Positions 10,201-21,209 of a stretch of 64,000 nucleotides of DNA are shown piece after piece. Under the pieces are notes generated by a model. It made no database searches, was not told where the DNA came from, and saw only the letters and a list, made by a program, of their open reading frames with translations. The stretch covers positions 27,129,001 to 27,193,000 of the forward strand of contig CM043700.1 of assembly GCA_023935145.1 (NCBI GenBank), in the 5' to 3' direction. Position 1 is the first letter of the stretch. The number at the start of each line of letters is the position of its first letter. The translations under genes and the position numbers were made by a program. The stretch comes from Bretschneidera sinensis (Eukaryota > Streptophyta > Magnoliopsida > Brassicales > Akaniaceae).

Positions 10201-13076
10201 TACACCAGACCAAACGTCTCTGAACGTTTCTTCTTCCCCATTCACTGTACCAGCATAGTCTTCCACAACCATTGCCAAACCCTTCCAGTTTCTTTTAGCG
10301 GTGGCTGAACATCATCACAAGAAAATTCAACGACGTAATCGATGGTAGCAAGCTTAGATGGAATGAAAAGATTTTGCAGAAAGAAGATCGTCATATTCGA
10401 CGACAGGATGAAGATTCACAATTTCTATGACCATCATCGGGTGGAAGAGGGGCCACGGAGGGTATGCATAGACCTCTCTACATGAAACTTCGGGAACCCA
10501 TAAAAGCTATTAGGGTTTGACAGACAACTTCTTTTCCCTTTTCTTTTATTTCTTCTTTTCATCCATCACTCTCTCTCTATTCTGAATTTAGCTTTCTTCT
10601 GGATTTCAAGCCTTTTGTCCCTATCTGTGTTTACGTGCGACGACCGTGTGTGTTTCATTCTGTCGTTTTTTTGTCAGTTCAGATTGGTTCCATGGGCGAG
10701 TACATCGGTAATGCAGTAATGCTGTCACTATTCCCTTTCTTGGTGCAGCCAAAATATTTGTATTTTTGTCTTGGTGAATATTTTTTTTTCCAGGTTATGC
10801 TCCTTTTGTTACTTTCACATTCTTTATTTTTTATCGTCATAATCGTGGTTTTCTTTCTTGCTCTCTTTTTCTTTTTCAAGGTTGTAAAGAAAATAAATTG
10901 ATCGCTGATGAAGTTGCATTCGAAGGATGAAAAAAGAAAATTGAAATAAGAAACAAGGGAACAAACTGATGAAGATTGTTCCATGAAGTTCTGGATTTTT
11001 TTTTTCTCTTATCTTTTAGTTTCCTTACCCCGTATAATGAAGTTAAACTGTATGTTAATCCTTTCAACAATAAAACTTCCTAACAAAATATTACAAGATA
11101 ATAGCCCTGACCTGTCCCTGCGCTGCTTGGTTTATGCATTTACCTGGCTTCATCAGTTTCTATCCTTAGATATGCATCATGAGTTTATTCTATTATGTAA
11201 CTTTTTCTAGTGACTTACTTTTTGGGTTGCTTAGATTGAGTTTGTGCATTATTCTATTATTTAACTTTGAATATATGACACCGTCATTCTTTTCTTTTCT
11301 TTGTGTGATCTACATTTTACATGATTACTTAGGTTAGACCTATACTTTATCCGGATTTTGGTTAAAAGTACTTTTGCAAGTGTTATTTCTGATCCATCAT
11401 CATCATCTGGGGTGGTCACTGTTTTCTGGGTTTAGTCCTTGTAGTGAGGCAACCATTAAGGGTTCCTGCTGTGTCGCCTTGAAACCAATACCCATGTGGC
11501 AAAACCAGGTAAAGATGGTTTCAAGAATGAAGATATTCATAAATTTGTTGCACGTACAGTCTGTCCCAAATAAGTAGCATGAGAGCAAGAGAAACTTATT
11601 TGGGACAGATTGGGCATAAGACTATTTTTTTTCGTGGATCTCATGCATGATTTCGTTGCTTGGCGTTTTTCCAGCTTGATTGGGCATTAAGGTTAGAGTA
11701 TCGCATCATCCATCCGGTGTGATTCAAGTGTTTAGATTGTTAGATTTATAATTTTGATGTGAAACGTTATAGATTTATATGAGTCTTTAGATTTTTTATA
11801 AACTCATCTCTGCTTTTTTGTTCTTAAATTTTCTCTCTCCATGATAAAGGGAAAATATTGCCTGGAATTTCATAAAATAAATAAAATATGCTCCATAATG
11901 GTCCAGATCTGTTCCAGCAATAGGCAGGTACTAAAACATCTAGAACAGAGGACAACGACAGTAACAAATTATGATTTTTTCCTTTCTTTTTTACTTTCCT
12001 GTGTGTTATGTTATTTGGGTTTTATCAAAAGATGTTGTCAATTGAGCAGAAAGGGAGATAAAAACTGAATTAAAAAGATTGAAATACATGCATAATCTAA
12101 TTGTTTGGTCAATTTTCATAGCAAATTTTAGTTTTTTTTTATACATAATAAATTACATGATTTCAATTAATTGCAATGTAAACTTTTTAAACATTATTTA
12201 TAAATGAAATTATTTTAAAAACTTAATAACATAAAAAATTTGATTATAATTTTTTTTATATGTATGCAAAGATAAATGTGATCCACTATTATAAAAAAAA
12301 AAATATAAAAATTTTTTGACAACTGAAAATATTTTTTTTATTTTGAGAGAAAGAGAGAGTACCGGTAACAGCAAGGAGAGCTTAAGCAAGAGTACACTTT
12401 CTTAATTGCTTTTTCTATCAATTAGATAGGCTGTCATGACAATTTGAGTACTCTTAATAGGGAAAGTAAGTTCTATAGTGTAGCATGTTAGAAAAAATCT
12501 GTGTTTTCTTTTACTATTTTATTTCAGATTATCTATTGTCATTTAACCTCACTATTGGTGGTGAAATATATAATCAAAACAAGTGGGCATCACCCATTGG
12601 ATGTGAATACTCTGTAGGCCATGGGGATTCCGTCATCGGGTTATGTTTCTCCTCTCTAATTCTCCTTGGATTTTAATTGGAATCAATGGACAGAAGGGAT
12701 GGAGGAAAGAGAAGAAAGGAGTGTATAACAAGATGAAAGAGAGATGAGGTAGTAGATTGGCCACGGAGAGAGGAGAGAGGAGTGAGGAGAGAGGAGAGGG
12801 AGAGAAATAGGAGAGCAGAGAATTTTTGTAACTACTGGCCATTTTCAAATTTGGCAGACTTGGTTGCGACATGTGTCCTCGTAATTTATTCTCTCCGTGT
12901 GCTTATATCAGCCTTTTGTTTTTCACTTGCTAACAAAGTTTTTGTTTCAATATTTGTATATTTTTTTAATGGGTATCTTCTTAACTTTTTGGCTTCTTTA
13001 GTGTCTGATAATTGATTCGATTACGAACTTAAATTTGTTACTGCTGCCTGATTTTTACCGTTAAATTGCTGCTCCA
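10200..13076 (+). other. T-rich, intron-like transcribed-looking region, product unknown
   Basis: Pyrimidine-rich plus-strand sequence with a CT-rich leader (10500-10620) resembling a plant 5' untranslated region. It has several short exon-like segments with splice-like borders, for example 11400-11508 ending CCAG before GTAAAG, and 12521-12660. None joins into a recognisable protein. The tone continues at 17805-20320 on the other side of the copia insertion, so this may be a degenerate gene or a long non-coding transcript split by the retrotransposon. That is inference; no domain was recognised. Confidence 0.3.
11560..11609. repeat. Short perfect hairpin resembling Stowaway MITE ends
   Basis: TCTGTCCCAAATAAGT (11560-11575) is the exact reverse complement of 11594-11609, with an 18-base loop. 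The stem closely resembles the Tc1/mariner Stowaway terminal repeat, which typically carries GTCCCAAAATAAGT. It is probably the remnant of a Stowaway element with nearly all of its interior deleted; a miRNA-type hairpin is less likely because the stem is so short. Confidence 0.6.
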
Positions 13077-13442
13077 TAAACGATTTGAAATCTATCAATC
13101 ACACGAATTATAAACAGAAAAAAAACAAGATAAGATTTATCCAAGTTCACCACAGAATAAGGCTATATTCTGTCAGAAGTTTCACTATTATCAACCTCAC
13201 AAATCTCTCGTTACAATGTGTGCTCAGTACATAGAGAGTATTTATAAGCAACTTAAGACGTCCTAATTAGGGTTTCCGCTGTGCTACAAAACCACGACTA
13301 TTCATTGGCTCAAATCCTAACCGTCAAGCAAAAAACAGACCTAACTCATGTACAGGGTCTAAAAGTTTTACGGAGCGGGACCCCCGTAGTCGTCGAGGGT
13401 TCTACAGATTTGGACCTGTTGAAGTATGCACCAACTCTAACA
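13077..13442 (-). repeat. 3' LTR of the copia element
   Basis: Aligns along its length with 17407-17804 and starts, on the minus strand, with TGTTAGAGTTGG directly after the polypurine tract. It lacks a GC-rich segment of about 30-40 bases found at about 17700-17740 in the other LTR. Confidence 0.85.
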
Positions 13443-13571
13443 ATCTCCCACTTGGTAAATACTTCATAGATATGGCAAACTTCCCAGAACTCTGTTTCTT
13501 CAATCCCATCTCAATAGTGCACCACTCAAACTTCACTAGACTAACTGCCTTAGTCAAGAAATCTACGTTGT

Positions 13572-13826
13572 TCACTGTTGGATATTAATGTGCTTCGTCC
13601 GTGAATGCAATGCAAGATTCTTTGCTAAGAAGATAGCACATTGATTGTCACATTTCAACTTCACTGCTCCTTGTTTAAACCCAAGCTCAGCACACAACCT
13701 TTGAAGCCAAACCGCTTCCTTTCCAGCATGAGTTATTGCCATATACTCTGCTTCTATGGATGAAAGAGCAACAATACTTTGTGTCTTGCTCATCCAACTC
13801 ACAGCCCCACCAAATAGATTGGACAC
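13572..13826 (-). pseudogene. Copia RNase H domain
   Basis: Open frame of 84 codons containing VSWMSKTQSIVALSSIEAEY, KEAVWLQRLCAELG and CDNQCAIFLAKN, the typical RNase H end of plant copia polyproteins. It is the C-terminal part of the decayed pol and is separated by stops from the reverse transcriptase part. Confidence 0.9.
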
Positions 13827-13865
13827 ATATCCGCTTGTAGACCTCCTACTATCAATGTTTCCTCC

Positions 13866-15000
13866 CTAGTTAGCATCAACGGTTCCTACAATATCAAGAT
13901 TCTTCTTACCTCCCATACCTCCATAACACAATACAAACTCTGACATGCCACGAATATATCTAAGAACTCTATTGAATGCAGTCCAATGCTCTTTTCGAGG
14001 ATTAGACATATATCTGCTCAATACTCCCACTGCTTGGGCAATATCTGGTCTCGTACACATCATGGCATACATCAAGCTTCCAACTGCACTAGCATAAGGT
14101 ACGTGCGCCATCTCTTTAGCTTTTTCCTCCATCTTCGAATATTGTTCCGCAGATAACTTAGTTCCCAAAGGCATGGGAGTCCCTACCGGCTTGCTGTCAA
14201 ACATGTTAAATTTCTTCAACACTTCTTCAATATACTTTTTCTGACTTAACCAAAGTTTTTGATTTTAATGTTCCCTCTTTATTTGCATGCCTAAGATAAA
14301 GTTTGTTAGCCCTAGGTTTTTTATGTCAAACTGCCTTGCTAACGATGCCTTCGCAGTACTAATCATTTTCCTGTTATTTCCAATTAACAACATATCATCA
14401 ACATACAAGGTTAAAATGACAAAACCAACCCCTAACCTTTTCACATAGATGCAGTGATCAGCATAACTGTGAGTGAACCCAAGCTGAATAGTATATGCGT
14501 CAAACTTCTGGTACCACATCCGTGGTGACTGCTTTAGTCCGTACAAAGACTTCTTCAATTTACAAACCAGCTCTTCCTTGCCTTTGCCACATAGCCTTCA
14601 GGTTGTTTCATGTAAATTTCCTCTTCTAAGTCCCCATAAAGGAAAATTGTCTTCACATCCAGTTGCTCAACCTCTATATCATAAGAAGCTTCCATGAATA
14701 AGACAAATCTGATAAATATCAACTTTGCTATTGGGAAAAATATCTCACCATAGTCAATTCCCTCTATTTACGAGTACCTCTTTACAACCAGACATGCCTT
14801 ATACTTTTTTACCATTCCATCTGCATTTATTTTCTTATTGAAAACCCATTTGCACCCAATTGCCTTCCTATCCCTAGGAAATTTCACAAGGCTCCATGTT
14901 TCATTTTTGTCCAGTGCTTGCATCTCCTCTTTCATAGTATTCTCCCAGAGATTTACATCCTCCGAGGTCCTCACCTCTTTCACTGTGCTAGGATCATCAC
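13866..15000 (-). pseudogene. Copia reverse transcriptase, broken in several frames
   Basis: Segments in consecutive frames: WVFNKKINADGMVKKYKA near 14840, SLYGLKQSPRMWYQKFD near 14550, the catalytic LTLYVDDML near 14430, and FDSKPVGTPM with SAVGSLMYAMMCTRPDIAQA at 13866-14222. Stops and frame shifts interrupt it, for example around 14230-14270 and 14560-14770. The YVDD catalytic box survives, but no complete polymerase could be produced. Confidence 0.9.
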
Positions 15001-15625
15001 CAGTAATATTTAAAGCATATAATGCACTACAAGCACTAGGGGAATACCTGATGGGTGGCCTCCTAACCCGTGTGGATCCCCTTATGACAGGCATGGTCTC
15101 TACCTCCGAACTAACATCCTCATCATTATCCTCTACATTAGAAACATGAATATCATGCTCAGACCCAATTGACTCAGAATCTGAAGTATCTGGTGTAGTC
15201 TGTGAGATAGTCTCCCACTCTTTATCTGTCAGGCTAAGATCAATCTGAACCTGCTTTGGCTGTTCTGGTACATCTTGGATAGCCGCCACATCCCTTTGTG
15301 TTTCTCTGAACACAACATCTCTGCTGGAAATTGTACTCTTGTTTTCTAGATTCCATAACTTGTACCCCTTGATCCCATCCTTATAACCAATGAAAATGCA
15401 GTTCACTGATTTACTATCAAGTTTGTTCATATTTTCTATTGGCACATGCATATAAGCATCATACGCAAACACCCTAACATGAGCCAAACTCGGCTTCTTC
15501 CCAAATAGTGCCTTAAACGATGTCTGATCCTGCAAAGATGATGTAGGTGACCTGTTCTTCAGATAACATGTCATAGCCACAGTCTCTACCCAGAACTTCG
15601 GCTCCAAGCCTGCATAATTCAACAT
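14768..15625 (-). pseudogene. Copia integrase C-terminal region and RT start
   Basis: The longest surviving frame of the element, 285 codons. It contains FWVETVAMTCYLKNRSPTSS, a KALFGKKPSLAHVRVFAYDA block and the CIFIGYKDGIKGYKLWN block of the copia integrase C-terminal domain. An acidic linker and the NLWENTMKEEMQALDKNETW start of the reverse transcriptase domain follow. The upstream integrase core (about 15640-16000) is broken by stops. Confidence 0.88.
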
Positions 15626-15999
15626 ACTTTTTGATTTCTCTATGAGTTACCGATTGAGTCTCTTGGCCAACCCCATTATGTTGAGGTGTATATGGAGTTA
15701 TTTTCTATCTTACAATGCCACTTTTCATACAGAATTGCTCAAACTTATCTGAGCAAAATTCCTCTCAATTATCTGTTTTCAGTACCTTTATCTTTCTTTT
15801 AATCTGATTTTCTATCAATTCTTTAAACTCACGGAACTTATCAAATGCTTCAGCTTTACTCTTAATTAAATAAATCTATGCACACCTTGAAAAATCATCA
15901 ATGAAAGAGACATGATACCTTGATTTTCCAAGAGATTAAACCGGAACTGACCAAACACATCACCACGTATCAAATCTAGAATACCTTTTGCCCTTGTGC

Positions 16000-16470
16000 C
16001 AGCAGATTTAAACTCACATGATTCTGCTTGCCATGTAGACAATGCTCACAGAAACCAAATCCCATGGAGCAATCTGGGACTCCTTTCACCACCTGCTTTG
16101 ACAATAAAGTAGATAATTCTTTTTTCGCCGATATGCCCAAGCCTCTGATGCCACAACATAGAGGACTTCACCTCATCATCAGTCGCCTCCTTAGAGATAG
16201 AACCTCCACTGCACTGACTTTGTACTGTACTTCCCAACAACTTGTACAACATACCATACTGAACACCTCGTGCGATTACTAGCATCCATGAGTCATCTTG
16301 CACGAATTTTTGTCACAGCTGAAATTCACTCTCCCATCTGTCATCTTGCTGACTAACACCAAGTTCCTGTTGCGGCCCGAAATATGTATCACACCTAGAA
16401 GTGTTTTGACTGTCCCTGTGAGGCGTCATGTGAAATGATGCTCCTATGTCAATTATCTAAACACTTCGAT
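16000..16470 (-). pseudogene. Copia protease and integrase zinc-binding remnant
   Basis: The minus strand shows IIDIGASFHMT near 16460, where copia aspartic proteases have D-S/T-G; the middle residue is Ile here, so the catalytic triplet looks broken. Downstream, 16303-16046 holds MLWHQRLGHIGEKRI, the GAG-pre-integrase zinc-binding motif. The remainder drifts out of frame. Confidence 0.8.
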
Positions 16471-17300
16471 CTGATTGAGCCAAATAGGATGCCATATTTA
16501 AGTCACCAATATCATCATCATACTGGTTACTATTTCTTGAAGCTAATATCTCGCCTGTTAACTTTTCAGGGTTCATACTCTTATTTCTGCAATCCTTCTT
16601 TAGATACCCGAGCTTCCTACACTTCCAACACTTCAACCCAGATTTATCCTTACTTTTCGATATTCTCCGGAACATGGTTATATCACCAGACTATTTGTAG
16701 TTTTTATCATGGGTTTTCCCTCTCATAGATAAAGCCTCATTTGACGAGTTCTCTATACCCTGTCGCATCATCTCCTCAGACAATAGGGCTTTCACGACAT
16801 TTTCAAAGGACAGATCAGCCATACCACTACCAATCGCAACTATCAAGTTATCCCACGAATCAGGCAGTGAACAGAGCAGTATAATAACCTTATCGTCATC
16901 CATTGCATTAACACTGATAGACAATAACTGACCTATTAAAGTGTTGAACTCATATAGATGAACAGAGAAAGAATCGCCCTCAGCCATCCGAAGGTTGTAC
17001 AACTTCTTCCGCAGAAACAATTTGTTTACCAGGGATTTACTCTTATAAAGGCTTTCCAGCTTCTTCTAGAGATCTTTCGTAGTCTTTTCTCCAGAAACGT
17101 TTATCAGGACAGAATCGGCCAGGCACATCCGAATCAGACTTTATGCCTTCCAATCGAGCTTCTCCCACTCAGTGATGGCCATTGTAGATAATGTCGAAAC
17201 CATCACTGGCAACGCTGCCGTCATGCTCATCGTATTCTTCGGTATCTAATCGACTATCACCGTTTACAGATCCCTGTCCACGAGTAGATCCTCCATCTTC
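16457..17300 (-). pseudogene. Copia gag with altered zinc knuckle
   Basis: Contains LYNLRMAEGDSFSVHLYEFN, LLCSLPDSWDNLIVAI and a nucleocapsid knuckle CWKCRKLGYLKKDC. The knuckle keeps the three cysteines, but the usual His position (CX2CX4HX4C) is Tyr. The N-terminal part (17020-17300) contains stops. It matches the UBN2 gag family of Ty1/copia. Confidence 0.85.
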
Positions 17301-17406
17301 AGTTTCCACAACTCGACACTCTTTCCTCTGAACTTCTCGATTTCAATCCGTGATCCAATTGACATCTCAAATCGTTAATTCTCGAACACAAAGCTATGAT
17401 ACCAAT

Positions 17407-17804
17407 TGAACGATTCGAAACATGCCAATCACATGAATTATAAACAGAAAGAAAACAAGACAAGATTTACTCAGGTTCACCCCAGAATAGGACTATGTCC
17501 TGCCAGAAGTTTCACTATTATCAACCTCACAAATCTCTCGTTACAATGTTTGTTCAGTATATAAAAAATATTTATAAGCAACTTAAGACGCCATAATTAG
17601 GGTTTCCGTCTTGCTGCAAATCATGGCTAGTCATGGGCCTAAACTCAAATCACCAAGCAAAAAAACAGACCCAACTCATGTACATGGCTTAAAAGTTTCG
17701 AGGGCGCTGCCCTCTATCCCCCGCCCGCTCCCCAAGGAGCAAGACCCGTGATCGTCGGAGGTTCTACAGACGTGGACCCGTTGAAGTATACACCAACTCT
17801 AATA
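17407..17804 (-). repeat. 5' LTR of the copia element
   Basis: About 398 bases. On the minus strand it ends TTCA immediately before the primer-binding site, and at its other end reads TATTAGAGTTGG where the sister LTR has TGTTAGAGTTGG. Shared blocks include ATTTATAAGCAACTTAAGAC and CAACCTCACAAATCTCTCG, with many substitutions between the copies. Confidence 0.85.
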
Positions 17805-20639
17805 CCCCGTTTAGCTAAATGCTTGGGCTTTGTGCCATCTTTATCATCAACAGGCTTTTTCTTTAGGAAAAACATATTTTGGTTGATGAGCCGTCACCAA
17901 AATGATTTGATATTCTACTGTAAGATCTTTGTCGTTTTTGGTTTCTCTCTTTCATGGTAGATTTGAATTGGCTGAATTTGTGGTTTACTACATGCTTGCA
18001 GAAGTACTTACATGGATGATAGGATATTGTTCTCTCAATGGATAAGAGTGTAGTATTTTGCAATCATTACCTGTTCATTCCCTTCTGTTCATATCACTAC
18101 CTAAAGCATCTGGGTACTTATCGCAGTCTCCTTAAAATCTCTCTAATTAGTTACCTTTCCTCATATAGGATTTTCAGTTTGTATTTATTTATGGTCCCTC
18201 TTTTTTTATTATTGAAATGATGGATTTGCAGAGAGGTAAAGAATGTTTAGGGGTAGAGCGGTTTGTGCATCTCTGTTTGGTGAAAAAGATCTTGCTGAGG
18301 TCAGTCCATACATGTCTATTGTTGATTTTTCATAGTTTTTTGCATAAGAATTTAATATCTTTTTATAAGAATGCTTGCTTATTCACTTCTCTAATATTTT
18401 GGGATTATTTCTATACTACTTTTGGTTTGTTACCAGTATTAACTGCATTCTCAATTTGAATATTAGAGTTGCAATACCAATCTAAAAATCACTGGCTTTA
18501 ATGCTGGCTATTGTGAATACCATATCTGAGAGGAAGAGAAACACATATAGTATGTTTTAAGGAGAGGAAGACTTGAAGGAGTAGGGGGCTCAGCCAACAA
18601 AATCTGGCATAGGTCTGGCACAGAACTCAGAATTATGTGACAGACCCTGCTTAGGGTGGAATTTATTAACCTACTTCAGGTTTATTTGAAACTTGACCTT
18701 GAGAATTAAGAAGTTTCTACTATGAAAGAGTGAATTTCAGTTTTCTTGAAAGTTTTGCTTGGAATTATGAAATCCAATGAAAAAAGAAAGAGAGATTTGA
18801 TGAACATTTTAATAGCAAAGGTTCAGGAAACTGCCCAAATCATCTCGCTGCTGGGTTTGGTTATTTGTGCAGGATCTACTGTGCTTTTTATTTTTTCGTT
18901 GATTTTTCTTTCATCCATCTTTTCAGTTTTTTTTTTTTGGCGATTCCTAATTATTGTGGGGGGTTTTACCTCTAGGGGTCGTTACCTTTAGAGACTATAT
19001 TCATATTTGAGAATGCGTGGTATGGTTCAAGAGCCCTTCCTTATTTTCTAAGAATATGAGATAAAATCTTGAATACACCATTACTCCAAGGAAATTGTTA
19101 TTTCTATCATGAACAAAATGAAGTTTACTGTTTCGTTTGTCGCTTCTGCTTGATTTTTTCTGTGATGCTCTGTTGAGCTAAATGCTTGGGCTTTGTGCCA
19201 TCGTTATTATCAACAGGTTGTTTCATTCCCAAAAAACATATTTTGGTTGATGAGCCGTCACCAAAATGTTTCATTGTGCCTAACATTGATGTATTTTGGA
19301 GCAGAGATTGTCAGACTAACCATAATTTTCATATAAAATTGAAAAAATTTACGAAGAATTTCTGGTTATGACATGCCAACTTCACCATTCACTGGAGAAA
19401 TACCAATTTATTGTCACCTGAATATATTAAAAATGGTTTCTGCATTGATAGATTTTGAGTGGTGAAGCTATTTTTTTTTCTTCTTTCACCCACTTGGTGT
19501 TTATTTTTTGCTGATTTTTGCGATAGCCTTTGCTTCCATATTAGTAAGTTATTGGTGATTCTTCTACTCAACATGTTTAATGTTATAATTGTGGAAACTA
19601 TTAAATCTCATAGTAATTTTGTATGTGTTTTGCAAAAGCTACCAGCAGGAACAATGTTCTCCCCTCCCCTCTTTTCTTTTTCATCCTTGCCTTCAATTTT
19701 ACTTATCTGATGGATTGTATTGAAATAAATGTGACTGAAGCTACAAGCAGGCTTCAATTTTAAGTGAACTAAGGTTGCCTAAGCTACCTGTAGGAATAGT
19801 ATTTTCTTCTCCGATTTTTTCTTTTACTCATCTTTTTCTTTATTCTCATACATTATCCATAACCGAGAAGTTTATGCATAGGTATTGGAGATTTAAATAG
19901 TTGGTCATTGTAAGAACATTAAGCTTAAAAATTTAATATGTTCCATTTCATTTCAAACATTATATGCTAAGCAAGAAAAGGAAGTTGCTCAAAGACACAC
20001 AGACACATTGTTACTTACACACTTAATTACATACATACAGAGACAGATATTATTCCTATATTTTCTTTCTTCCCTTTTCAACCTCTCTATATTTTCTATT
20101 TTCTTATGGTTCTGTTAGTGGTTTCTTTGCTTTCCTTTATTTTTTTATAACTATATTTAATCTCTGTATATTTATTCTTCTTCTCATATTCTTTTGTGGA
20201 AATTATACTATTCTAACACTCTTTTCACCTTTTGCAGCAGCCAATATCTTCGGCAAACTCAGGTTGCTTGATCCAATTGACACTGCTCAAGTATTATAGG
20301 ACCTATCAAAATATTTTTCTAAGGTAAGTGAATATTTATTCACATTGCTTAAATTTAAAGAAAATAAAGAAAAAAAGAAATAGATTGTTGTGGACTACAT
20401 TTTTCTACTAAGAGAAATGAAAGAGAAAAGTTATCTTTGAGTGAGAAATTATCTTTGGAATGCTGCACATTTCTGTCCTTATGCATGTTATTATAGGATA
20501 AGAATATATCCATTATCTTGCAAGAAACTAGGATCCTAGATATACTGGAATTATCTTCTAATGTCCACATGTGTGTTTGTGTGTGAGTCGATGTTTAGGT
20601 TTACTTTGCTGCATAACTGCCTAAGGATTTTTTCTTTGA
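17805..20639 (+). other. T-rich gene-like region with exon-like islands, product unknown
   Basis: Probably the continuation of 10200-13076 beyond the copia insertion. Exon-like islands bordered by AG and GT include about 18232-18299 (TTTGCAG before, GTCAGT after) and 20241-20322 (TTTTGCAGCAG before, GTAAGTG after; one frame reads AANIFGKLRLLDPIDTAQVL and then meets a stop). These could be remnants of a gene, but no family was recognised. Confidence 0.3.
17813..19268 (+). repeat. Dispersed 90-bp direct repeat pair
   Basis: 17813-17902 and 19176-19268 are near-identical, both running from AGCTAAATGCTTGGGCTTTG to GATGAGCCGTCACCAAAATG with a few substitutions and small indels. The sequence between them is unrelated to either copy. 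The first copy begins only 9 bases beyond the copia LTR. Confidence 0.85.
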
Positions 20640-21180
20640 TAAGTAAAAAAGGTATTAATAACGCTTCAAAATGGTGTAATTCAAAGCCAAAAACTATTTA
20701 CAAATAAGAAGCTCCATTAGCTCTAAGAGATCAAAATCATTTACAAAAAAATCCCCTTTAAACTAAAAATTAAAGGTGTTGAACCAATTATCTCTAATAG
20801 TTTCTATAGGCCTCTCTAAACCATCAAAAACTCTACCATTGCTTTCATTCTACACAACCAAAAAATAGAGAGTGGGATAAATGAGTACGCCTTCTTTACC
20901 TCCTTAGAAGCCCTCAACCCACTGCAAGCCCAAACTTCATCTTTCACAGAATCGGCCACCACCTAAGAGACCCCCAAAATCCTATAAGTCTTCTCCCACA
21001 AGATTCTAGCCAATGGACTTCCAGCAAAAGATGGAACTTGGACTCGGCGCAACCTTTCGGACTCAGCGCAACATTTACAAATGTAACATCTATTAATATA
21101 CACTTTTCCCCTCCTTTTAACTTGTCTATAGTAAGAATTTTCTCCCAAATGGTCTCTTACGCAAACAAAAGAAAAAAAAA
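20590..21180 (-). mobile_element. LINE 3' relic
   Basis: On the minus strand, 21148-20963 encodes a reverse-transcriptase zinc-binding segment (YINRCYICKCCAESERL, PLARILWEKTYRILGVS). Beyond a stop, this is followed by SVKDEVWACSGLRASKEVKK, which closely matches [20 protein letters not shown] in the LINE inside the arginyl-tRNA synthetase gene. The 3' tail ends in A-rich sequence (on the plus strand TTTTTTCTTTGATAAGTAAA near 20625). The element is 5'-truncated and contains stops. Confidence 0.75.
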
Positions 21181-21209
21181 CTTACTTTTTTAGGGGCATA
21201 AGAATGCCA

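Larger units (their letters stand above)
13077..17804 (-). mobile_element. Decayed Ty1/copia LTR retrotransposon
   Basis: Two related LTRs flank an internal region that reads, on the minus strand, gag, protease, integrase, reverse transcriptase, RNase H: the Ty1/copia order. Next to the right-hand (5') LTR is a primer-binding site TGGTATCATAGC (complement at 17393-17404), close to the initiator-tRNA-Met type TGGTATCAGAGC. Next to the left-hand (3') LTR is a purine tract AAGTGGGAGA (complement at about 13444-13455). The coding region has numerous stops and frame changes, and the LTRs are clearly diverged, so this is an old non-autonomous copy. No clean target-site duplication was seen. Confidence 0.93.
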
